From contig JAWZYU010000007.1 of the NCBI GenBank assembly GCA_038380435.1, positions 23,725,001 through 23,789,000 of the forward strand: a DNA stretch of 64,000 nucleotides. Direction: 5' to 3'. A program made the translations under genes and the position numbers. The stretch comes from Ryuthela nishihirai. Lineage: Eukaryota; Arthropoda; Arachnida; Araneae; Heptathelidae. Under the pieces are notes generated by a model. That model was not told the DNA's origin. It was given only the letters and a program-made list of their open reading frames with translations, and did no database searches. This document shows positions 55,080-64,000 of the stretch, piece by piece; within the stretch, counting starts at the first letter, position 1, and every line of letters begins with the position of its first letter.

Positions 55080-55268
55080 CTTCAAGCAGCTATTTGCCAC
55101 AGAGGCTTGACTGGAGCTTGCCAGTTTAATATGCGATAGAGAAAGTCTTTAAAGAAGGTAAGACTTCAGCAGAAGGACAAAGTAGGAAAGAAACATCCAT
55201 AACTTATCAGAGGCTCAAACTTGATACCTTTGGTTAGTCATTAGCCAAGTGTTCTAACCACTTGAACA
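55080..55268 (-). mobile_element. Old SINE-B
   Basis: Reverse copy with tail side (TTCAAGCAGCTATTTGCCAC), body and head (GTGTTCTAACCACTTGAACAC). Diverged, with most CpGs lost. Confidence 0.8.
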
Positions 55269-55496
55269 CCAAAATGGTTTATATTAAAAAAAAGTTGTAA
55301 AAAAAAAAAACTTGTGTATATTTTTAAATGTACACTAATTTTATTAAATGATTGATACTTTAGTATTGTAGTGATTATAAGTTGTAACTTCTGAGGTAGG
55401 ACATCATTTGCATTGCTATTGATAAATGTTTTATTTTGAAAACTCTAAATACTGATTGAATCCATAGTATATACACAGATTAACTTTACATAATAT

Positions 55497-56465
55497 AATT
55501 CAATAAATAATCATTTAGAAAAAATCATTGCCCATGGTGTGGGATTCGAACCTGTGACTCTCCAGATACATGCCAGCAGGATCATTCCATGTCAATTCAA
55601 CCAGGCCAGTTCACCACCCATCACAGATTTAAATCATCTTTGGTATAAATATTAGTACATATAAGATGTCTAATTGATGCCCAAAATATTTCGAGTCAAA
55701 ATTTTTTTTTTAAGGAGTTATAATCGTTTAACCTAAGGGGAAAATATACAAATTGCAAATGTAACTAAATGTTTTTTTTCTTTGTTTCTATGGTAGATGA
55801 GAAGACTAAACTTGGTGTACTGATGTAGATTTGGATTATAAATTCGTTAAAAAAAATTTTAAAAATGTAATATGGTTTCTGTGGTTGAGTGGTTAGCACG
55901 CTTGGCTACTGATCTCAGGGATCTGGGTTCGAGCCCTGGGTAAGGCATGGATATATGTGTTGTTTTCCTGCTGAGTTCCTGCCATCCTCTCAGACCTACT
56001 ATGGCATTTAAACTGACAGGCTTCTGTGGCAAGCAGCTGCTTGAGGGGGTATTTTTTTAATACAGTTTTGAAAAAAAAAATGATGAGGTCCTATATATAA
56101 AAAAATTAAAACTGACATATGTTGTACATTATGCTCCATAGAAACATTGTACAAAATTTGGAATATGGTCATTTCTTTGATAACAAGTAAAAAAGTGTTG
56201 AAATTTTACTAATGTTATGGTTAATGATGCATTCAGGGGACTGCATTGACGCTCTTGTGCCTGTGCACTAAATGGAGAAGCTACCAATTGGGTACCGACC
56301 TGGATATCAACGTGCTCTGCTGTTGGCACCCAAACATGACTTTGCAACTCTCAGTACCATTCGGTTATAATATTGTGAGTATCCTTTGGTACAGATGAGC
56401 AATCAATAAAGCCAAGTTTTTTAGGGAACAAAGTGTGGAATACAAATATTGAATGATTTGATGAT
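55497..56465 (-). repeat. Long inverted repeat, left arm
   Basis: About 790 bp of shared sequence plus a SINE-B insertion, reverse complement of 58183-59280. The outer end holds a tRNA-like (SINE-C) stretch and the motif ATCATTCCATGTCAATTCAA; the right arm shows the matching TTGATTTGACATGGAATGAC. Similarity looks high by eye (for example AAGGAGTTATAATCGTTTAA in both). Confidence 0.9.
55876..56057 (+). mobile_element. SINE-B in left arm
   Basis: Head GTGGTTGAGTGGTTAGCACG, B box GGGTTCGAGCCC, tail CTTGAGGGGGTATTTTTTT. Absent from the right arm, so it inserted after the arms separated. Confidence 0.9.
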
Positions 56466-57038
56466 ACGTAATAAGGGTGACTAGATTTCAATTAGTAAAA
56501 TCCAGAACAGTTTAATTTCAGTTTACTGAAACTGGAACATTTTTTCTTGAAAGTGTAGGAAAATTTAACTAAATTAATTGTAGAACAGTGCAATAGATAT
56601 GATAGAAAATTCATAGTTGATGGGTGAGTTCACCCCACTATAAGCCAGTTGAATATGTATTTCAGTTAGGCTTATCGTTAATCTATGCAGCATGTGTCTT
56701 TCAGAAGTGCAACTTTTCTCCTGGTATGGCTAAATTCCAAGCATATGTTTGCCAGCGGCAGTTTGTACTTTGAAAACAAAAAAAAGTTCATGTAAATTTG
56801 AAAATGGCATAATACAATGTCCATGTAAAATCCAAAAAAAAACCCTGTAATGCAGTGACAGCATTGTTATAAAAATCGCTAATTAAATATATGCAAATGG
56901 AGTGAGGACTGCATATCATCACAAGAAATTGGGTCATTTAGGTATCCCAAAAATTTGTTTCAGGACACAGGGACAGTTCCCTAAAAACTGACGATGTCAG
57001 ATCACCCTAGTGATACCGAAATAAAACCAGAATTAACT

Positions 57039-57412
57039 GGGGTGGGGGTGGCTCAGTTGGTAGCACGTCAGGCTCATAATCTGCAATTCCCAGGTTCAAG
57101 TCCCAGCTGGGCCAGCGTTAGATTTATCTCTGCAAAACTCCCCACCCTGCCCTCTGTCAGTAGAGGACACTGATGGGCTTGGAAAGGTCGTTGTCTGTCA
57201 GATGGGGCATTAATCATGGCCCTATGTGTGGAAGAGTCATACCCATGTTAAAGAACACACTGGATGACCTTGACAGGAAGCTACCATCTGTCTCCAGACA
57301 GCTGTTCCAGGGGTCCCTTCCCCCAACCTTCTCTGAGCCTTCAGATCTTTGCGACCTGGCCATTTAGCCCATTGTGTTAAAAAAAGTGCCCTTCAGAGGT
57401 AAAACAACCCAA
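57039..57412 (+). mobile_element. SINE-A, full length, CpG-decayed
   Basis: A complete copy with TSD AGAATTAACT / AGGATTAATT (57029-57038 and 57413-57422). Only 4 CpGs remain by eye, against 24 in the copy at 16295-16676; most changes are CG to TG or CA. The anticodon triplet reads CAT here, as in tRNA-Met. Confidence 0.9.
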
Positions 57413-57606
57413 CAGGATTAATTAACTTTTCTGTAACCTGTTTTTTTTTGTATTGCTTAATTAAAACTAAATGCACATTTAAACTGTTGTCATCAGCACT
57501 GCACTTCATCAAAAAATAGCTAAAATATGTTTGTTTACAAGATTCTTCCAGTATACCTGGGAAGCTTTTTTTTTCAGATAAAAAAAACCCCAGAAAACAT
57601 TCAGAT

Positions 57607-57663
57607 AAAACAACCCCTATAGGATTTGTGCATAAAATGCACAAATCCTATAAGGGTTGTTTT
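57607..57663. repeat. 27-bp-arm hairpin
   Basis: The arm starting AAAACAACCCCTATAGG (57607-57633) and its partner (57637-57663) pair 26 of 27 around a 3-nt AAA loop. The outer part matches the SINE-A tail motif AAAACAACCC. This suggests snap-back synthesis from a SINE-A end rather than a microRNA precursor. Confidence 0.9.
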
Positions 57664-57739
57664 ACTATGAACCTTTTTTGGTACAAAATTTAATACATAG
57701 GGTATAAGACAAAAAGCCGGCTCAGTATTGCAATTTTGA

Positions 57740-57935
57740 GGGCAGCATGTTAATAATTGAATGGGTTTGTTCTATTTTCACCTCAAAATGAAAAGTGCTA
57801 ATTTTTTTTACATAATTTTGTGAGCATGGTAATTTTGAAATCCTTACTAATCATTTAGGTGGATTTGATTTCAGATGTGGAGACAAAAAGAATATGTTCA
57901 GCCACAAAAATTTTACAGATCACTTGAGGCAGCAA
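57740..57935 (+). repeat. Repeat shared with 38985-39210
   Basis: See 38985-39210. This copy has fewer CpGs. Confidence 0.6.
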
Positions 57936-58121
57936 AATTAAAATCAATTCTAAGAAAAAAACGTTTATTCACATGGGTGGCAAAAATCGTTTTTTGTTGG
58001 CTGCAAAAAGCAAACTTATTTGAGGGACATCCAAGTAATAAATTTGCTTGGGACATATTACCAGCATGGTTGTGGCTTTCCTGCAGCTACTGCCTACCAC
58101 TACATTCCAGGATGAATGGCT

Positions 58122-58182
58122 GGCTGGTTGTTTTACCTCTGAGCAGCCCTTTTTTGCACATAACGGGTTATATGACCAGGTC
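58122..58182 (-). mobile_element. SINE-A tail scrap
   Basis: GGTTGTTTTACCTCTGAGCA and on to ATATGACCAGGTCA: a tail-proximal fragment in reverse at the inner edge of the right arm. Confidence 0.7.
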
Positions 58183-59280
58183 ATCAAATCATTGTATTTC
58201 TAACTTTGTTCCCTCAAAAATTTTGCTTTATCGATTGCTTATCTGTACCAAAGGATACTCGCAGCATTATAGCTGAATGGTACTGGGAGTTGCAAAGTCG
58301 TGTTTGAGTTCAAGCAGCAAAGCACATCTGTATCCAGGTTGGTACCCGATCGGTAGCCTCTCCATTTAGTGCGCAAGAGCGTTAATATGGTCCCCTGAAG
58401 TGCATCATTAACCATGACATTAGTAAATTTTCGATACTTCTTTACTCATTATCAAAGAAATGCCCATATTCCAAATTTTGTGCAATGTTTCTATGTAGCA
58501 TAATGTACGACATATGTCAGTAAATTTTTTTATATATGGAGCCACATCACTCTTTTCCACATTTTTTAAAATTTAATTTTTTTAATGAATTTATGTTCCA
58601 AATCTACATTAGTACTCCAAGTTTGGTCTTCTCATCTACCGTAGAAACAAAGAAAAAAAAAAAGAAAAACATTTAGTCACAATCACAATTTGTATATTTT
58701 CCTCTTGGGTTAAACGATTATAACTCCTTAAAAAAATTTTTTTTACTCAAAATATTTCGGACAATTGGACATCTTATGTGTACTAACATTTATGCTAAAG
58801 ATGACAAAACTCCCCACCCTGCCCATGATCAGTAGGGGACACCGATGGGCTTGGAAAGGCCGCCATCTGTCGGATGGGATGTTAAGCTGTGGACCTGTGT
58901 GCAGGAGAGCCATACCCTCTGCACGTTAAAGAATACGCTGGATGGCCTTGATGGGAGGCTACCATCTGTCTCCCAACAGCTGTTCCAGTGGGTCCCCTCC
59001 CCCAACCTTCTCTGATCCTTTGCAGTTATTGTGACCAGGCCATTTAGCCCATGGTGTGCAAAAAAAGTGTCACTCAGAGGTTAAACAACCCAACTCAAAG
59101 CCAAAGATGATTGAAATCTGTGATGGATGGTGAGCTTTTTCCAAAATTTTGGTTGATTTGACATGGAATGACCTAGCAGCTAGTAGGGTGTTCTGGCATG
59201 TTGTTGAGGGTTTGAATCCTGGATCGTTATGATAATTTTTTTTTTGAAATAATTATTTATTGAATGAGTATTGCTGAAAA
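58183..59280 (+). repeat. Long inverted repeat, right arm
   Basis: Counterpart of 55497-56465, opened by a SINE-A at 58806-59102. The inner ends meet at CATCAAATCATTG (58183) and its complement near 56455. The outer end includes a tRNA-like GTTCTGGCATG and GGTTTGAATCC. Confidence 0.9.
58806..59102 (+). mobile_element. SINE-A, 5'-truncated, in right arm
   Basis: Starts after the head (ACTCCCCACCCTGCCC) and ends CAACCCAACTCAAAGCC. TSD AAAGATGAC / AAAGATGAT (58797-58805 and 59103-59111). Partly CpG-decayed. Confidence 0.9.
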
Positions 59281-62200
59281 TTGGTATTTAGATATTTTAG
59301 AAGCTTAATATATCTTCAGTCACATTTTTTTTTTTATAGAAGTCTTTTTCAGAAGCTATAATAGAGCTTCCAAACATTTTCCATTCACATAATATGGAAA
59401 TTTCCTAATAATTTGCTGCTTCAGTAGAAGAGTGGTATTGGTGCACAGTGATACTGTAACTGTTAGTCAAGGTTTTGAGTCCTGGGATGACACAGTTGTT
59501 TTGTCACAACCCCAGTTAATCTAGTACCTTTGCAGTTCTGAGCACAAACTGAAATTTGGTAGATCTCTATATGATTGTAGGTAAATCTGTAAACACATAT
59601 CCCCCAGATTACATTATTCCTTAGGAAAAAATTGTTTTTATTTTAATACTTTCGATTTTGTAGTAATTTTTGTAAATGTATTCTGTTTGGAAATTGAAGT
59701 ATACCTACCTGTACATGGGAACCCAGTTTTCCTGTAAAGAAATTTGGAACAGCAATGTCATTGGACTTGTTGAATATATCATAAATTGGCAATACTTGAT
59801 GCAGAAGTAGCCTAAAAATTGTTGGCAGTAACACTTGTAAGAGGAAGGATTTTTTATTTTAAATAAAAAAATTGAATAAAGCAGGAAATTTTCTATTAGA
59901 ATGAAAAATACTTTAATAATTCACATGAAAAATTTCCAGCTCATGGTATTTGAGTGCCATTGGTATTTGAGTGTCTGCTCATGCACAGGTTTAGAGGGAG
60001 TTCTCTGTGGTTATAAAATCCATAGCCCAATCAATGTTTCATGTTGAAGGTGTACAAAATAACAAAAATCAGTTTGTTGACAATATTGTGACACTTGTTT
60101 GAATTCTAATTTCATTATAAAATTTCAGATGATATTTTTTCCTTCTGAAGGAAAAATAAAGTAGTGAAGAGAGTTACAAGAATTATTTTATTTTTATAAT
60201 TAAAATTCTTCAGAGTTTTAGCTAAAAGATGAGCAATGAAGAGATAATTCAAATGGTTAGAACACCTAGTGTTTTCAGAACATTGTGGAATTATATCTGG
60301 CTATCACCAAAACATTTTTTCTGCCTATGATATAGTCTAAGCTTTATCAGACACATCTATGAGCTTAATATAAATGAATTTTCCTCAGAAAATTTTCTTT
60401 GGACACTGCATGTGTTCTTTTTCCATGAAGTACAATATTACACTACAGGATTGTGAAATTTATTTCGTTTATAACTAAAGATGAACATTAGGGACGATAA
60501 CTCATAATGTTAATTTAGATGGGAATGATTAAAATGCAGTATAGTTTCACCCAGCACTTACCATTTAGTATGAAAAAATCTAATCCATAATCTAAGTGTT
60601 AATCTGATTCCATTTTCTCTTAATTTTAAAGGATATCATCAGATTTTGGTTGTTGTCCACCTTAAGAAAGATCCAAAAATAAGCAGGAAATTGAATCAGG
60701 AGATCAATGTAATCAAGCAGCTCTCATCTCTTACCCCCCCCCCCCCCACCTTTTGTAAAAAAAAAAAAAGGTGAAGGTTTGTACAAGAAGAGATTACTTG
60801 GTTTAGTTATAAAGTATCGCAGCAAAATGTCCTGTAGAGAAGAAACACTTAGAGTACTCCTCCCACTTTTTTATTGCTTAACCACAATTATAAGGCAACA
60901 TTTTTGCTCTGCTTTTGTATAGTGTTTATTTTGATTAAATATAAAATTTATAATCATAAATTTTTTTATTAGAAAGTAAACAATAAAATTTGTAACTGTG
61001 CCATTTTCTGATTTTTTCCCACCTTAATATTTCTTTTTATATATGCATTTAAAAATTCTACCCCCCCCCCCCCAAAAGAAAAATGAGTAAAAGTTTAATT
61101 AAATACAGAATGAAGAGCTGGGATCATTCTTTAAAAGTTTATGAATTAAATTTAGCACAATTCTGTTAAAGTGCTGAAATGAATGCATCACTGGTTCAGT
61201 ATTATAATTTTTAGATAAAAGTAAACTTTGGAACTGCTCAGGGATAAAAGTTCATTTGCTGCCCATTTGTCCTAAGACACTTTAACAACAGTGCTAAAAT
61301 TGTCAATGCAGTAAACCCTCACTATTTTTAGAAGGTTTGTAGGGGAGTTATATTCATGGAAAACAGAGCTGGGCAAAAAACATGCCAAGTGTCCATTGTG
61401 TATATATTGCACACAATATTTTTAAAGACGACTAAAATGAAGGAGGAAACTTTTTATACCAGAATGCTACTCTTGATCTTGGCCCCCCCTCCCCCACCTC
61501 CTCCATGTTTTTTTAAATCCAAGCCTGATGGAATATACTGCAAAAAGCAAACTAAGGTCAATGGGAAAAAGAGTTCAGTTCTTGTCCTATAGAGAAAAGT
61601 AATGAAAGGTATAAGAATGAACATGGCAATAAGAATGTTATTACAAGTATAAACATTAGCGGTGCAAGAAATTCTTTAACTAATAAAACAGTGGAAAGTG
61701 TGTGCAAGAACTTTGCTTTGATGACAATATGATAATAATCATGAGGATCTGAGCAAAAAAATTAAGTCAGAAATTTCTACCACAAGTCAGAGTGAAGTGG
61801 GAGGGACAAAAAGTAAATTCCTGCTTTGGTGTACATTCAGAAAGCTACATTATTGATTTTTGAAAGGGGTGCATTAATGTAATATTAAACAATTAATAAT
61901 TAAATTTCTAAGAGCATGCAACAAAATTAATGATACTGCATTCAAAGATGCAGGTTGATGTTCTTTCCTCTAAAAATATTTTACTGTTGTAATTTTTCTT
62001 AGTTTTGAAAGTAACCGATTAGGTCAGAAAATTTAACACTCCATTTGACTGAAATGATAACACTCCAAGTGACTGGATTTTTCTGGCTCTGGTGAAGATA
62101 TGAGGCAAACGATGATGAAGAAAGAGTTAAAAGCCAGAGTTCCCTGTCATCTGTGGATATTGGAGCCAAAGAGATTTGAAATATGTTCAAGAAATACTTC

Positions 62201-62981
62201 AGCAATTTGAGCCCTAATGCCAAATGGATGCTGATCTTAAACTCTTGAGTTTAATGTGTGGAAGTTTTGAACGTTGAAACTTTCACACAGTTCGAATGTG
62301 TGAAAAAGCATTAAAGAGCATAGTATGAGGTGCTTAACTCTAACTTTACAGTTAGCAATATGCTACAGTTAACTTAGAAACCCAAATCAGGGTAATGATG
62401 ACTGAAAAAATATTTCATATGACACCATACTATTGAGAGAAGGGAGTTAACCTCTTCAAGTTGCAAATAAAGAGCATGGTAGTGAATGGCAAATAGTTCA
62501 GAAAATTATTGTGAATGTGGAATGTTTTTGTAATTAATGTTTAAAAACAGGGGTGAAAAACAATATTTCAGAATCAACTGAAGTTAGCGTCTTCTTAGCT
62601 GCATTACCAGTCCTGATTTATTGTAAAACACTGTGGTTGTGGATGTTCTTCACAACCTTCGTTGTTGTCACATACTAACCAAAGTTAGTTGTTCTTTACA
62701 AATGAAAGGATGGTTTTACTCATTGGGTGAGTTAACATTTTTTAGCACATCCTCAAGGATTAAAACTTTAAAACTCAACTGTTTTTTAAGATCATTAAAA
62801 TTCATAAACTTCACTTAAAAAGTTTAAAACCATTCTCCACCTCCCCCCCTCAAGCAATGTGTTTTGCCACTCTCTCCATCCCATGGCTTCATCAGGCTCA
62901 TTGCTTGGTTTTCATCATATTTATGCATTTCCCTGTTGCGTGAGCAAGCACATGAACTAGATGTGCGAGCAGTAGAAGGCA
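59281..62981 (+). other. Intron-like sequence without recognised features
   Basis: AT-rich and CpG-poor. It contains poly-C tracts (60737-60749, 61062-61073) and a possible G-MITE right end at 61478-61530 (AAATCCAAGCCTGATGG). 59420-59510 has a faint tRNA-like B box. No exon identified. Confidence 0.45.
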
Positions 62982-63480
62982 TCAGTAGGGTTTAATAATA
63001 ATAAGTTTAAGTTGCAAGACACTTTTAACAAGGGAATGATCAGATCTAATTTCAGCTTTCCTATATGACCTAGTATTCTTAGCAGAACTAGTCCATTTGC
63101 TGTTAATCAATGTATAATCAGTCACATTCTTACACAGTCCATCTGGTGAAACCCACATGTACTTATATATGTTGTGGTGTTTGTAGTAAGTATTAGTTAT
63201 TCTCAAACCATTAAGTCTACTTACCTGTAGGAGACATTGTCTATTGCAGCTACCAATATCAAAGTGACCTATCACCCCTCCCTATAGGTCAGAGTCGGTA
63301 CCAAATTTAGAATTGAAGTCGCCTTGAATTAGGTTAATATCACCTTGACAGAATTAAAAATATCCTGGTTTTCCTTAAAACCTATCTTTCTCTTCGTCAT
63401 CAGCATCCTCAGTGGGGGCATAACAACAGATGACATTCAAGTCTGTAATGCTTGTCTGGAATTTAGCTGTAAGAAACCTT
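62982..63480 (-). pseudogene. LINE endonuclease fragment
   Basis: Right to left the reverse strand gives TDLNVICCYAPTEDADDEEK, QGDFNSKFGTDSDL, then GLRITNTYYKHHNIYKYMWV, SPDGLCKNVTDYTLINSKW and IRSDHSLV. This is the APE-type endonuclease domain, keeping the CYAPT, GDFN, TW/WVSPDG..DY and SDH motifs in order. The catalytic N and DH positions are present, but stops interrupt the frame between 63300 and 63400. No reverse transcriptase is attached. Confidence 0.85.
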
Positions 63481-63504
63481 TCATTAATGCACCCGTATCC
63501 TACA

Positions 63505-64000
63505 CACACTAGCCACTGAATTAGAAATCTTTATGCAGATGGACATAAACATCACTTGCGCAGTATATATGTAAAATACTTCGTCACATGCATCACCACG
63601 TTATCTAGGCAACTATTTAAGACTGCTGCTTGTCAGTAATCGTCAGTAGTGTTAATCGTCACAATGGGAAAAACAAAGGATCTTTCGGGGTTTGATAAAG
63701 GACTTATTGTGGGTACCTATCTGGCTGGAGCAATGATTTTAAAAACAGCAGAGCTGACTGGTTTCTCAAAAGTCAAGATATCGCAGGTTTTTAATCAATG
63801 GAAAAATAACCCACATTACTTGTCTAAGTAAGTGTGGTGTGATGACAATGTCAGGAATGAGATGGATGTCGTCTGAGAAGGCTTGTAAGGAGAAACAGGA
63901 CTTCCTGTATGCAGCAATTGACCGAAGCATTCAATGGAGACTGTTCCCGACTCATCTCAGCGAACTATGCACAGGAAATAGGTCGTGTGGCTGAGTCGTG
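63505..64000 (+). mobile_element. Tc1-like transposon, 5' part, cut by window end
   Basis: A terminus-like AATCTTTATGCAGATGGACA segment near 63518 precedes the transposase start. The element runs out of the window, so the right TIR cannot be seen. Confidence 0.7.
63664..64000 (+). pseudogene. Tc1-like transposase N-terminus, frameshifted
   Basis: ATG at 63664 gives MGKTKDLSGFDKGLIVGTYL, then AGAMILKTAELTGFSKVKIS, the first helix-turn-helix of a Tc1-type DNA-binding domain. The frame stops at 63829. After a shift it continues as RRLVRRNRTSCMQQLTEAFN, the RRL.R.....T..QL...FN stretch of the second domain. Inactive as written. Confidence 0.85.

Noticed and set aside
1..63000. tRNA-like heads (Met-like and Ser/Leu-like) as genuine tRNA genes
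   Set aside because: They are SINE promoters: each continues into the same repeat body and many lie inside TSDs. CGT in the SINE-A anticodon loop also argues against a working tRNA-Met.

Overview
This window looks like AT-rich, repeat-dominated nuclear DNA of a metazoan. I see no prokaryotic operons or ribosome binding sites, and almost every open reading frame is an accident of repeat sequence. The mix of elements (tRNA-headed SINEs, APE-type LINEs, a Penelope-like element, hAT, Tc1/mariner, pogo/Tigger, piggyBac and mariner remnants) suggests an arthropod. A chelicerate such as a spider is my guess, held with low confidence because nothing here is diagnostic.

Two SINE families organise the window. 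I call them SINE-A (about 385 bp, elongator tRNA-Met-like head, 3' end in CAACCCAA) and SINE-B (about 215 bp, Ser/Leu-like D-arm head, 3' end GGGGGTATTTATT). SINE-A has more than 20 full, truncated or ancient copies, many flanked by legible target site duplications (TSDs), and they nest inside each other up to three deep. Other families named here are hAT-1 (short MITE with ends near CAGTGGTTCTCAAC), hAT-4 (longer hAT derivative), R-element (CAGGGGCGTAGC ends, internal minisatellite), G-MITE (CAGGGCCGGAT end) and Rep300 (about 300 bp old repeat).

Layout. 1-5 kb: SINE-A/SINE-B clusters, a LINE fragment, and a tRNA-Glu-like sequence split by a hAT-1 insertion. 5-9 kb: a mariner MITE and a small hAT opened by a 2.7 kb LINE. 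9-15 kb: a chain of hAT elements abutting at shared target sites, then the first R-element. 15-26 kb: nested SINE-A copies, hairpins, a 41-bp tandem array and a composite SINE insertion. 26.8-30.4 kb: a Tc1-like element whose transposase 3' end has expanded into a 2.9 kb, 41-bp minisatellite. 30.8-35.1 kb: a long-TIR element and a broken Tigger transposase with an inverted duplication of its 3' part. 36-49 kb: two more R-elements, G-MITEs, a Rep300 tandem array and a GTF2IRD2/Zaphod-like hAT relic.

At about 49.3-49.8 kb the character changes. A CpG-rich stretch with a YY1-like promoter motif precedes a 25-codon first coding exon (49561-49635) with a consensus splice donor. The remaining 14 kb is probably its first intron. 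It is CpG-poor, and the one nearly complete SINE-A copy there has lost nearly all of its CpGs, which suggests germline methylation of the gene body. The intron also carries a piggyBac MITE, foldback elements, a Penelope-like fragment and a long inverted repeat with arms of about 1 kb. The window ends in a LINE endonuclease fragment and the 5' end of a Tc1-like transposon. The host exon is the only functional gene part I can argue for; everything else recognisable is mobile or formerly mobile DNA.
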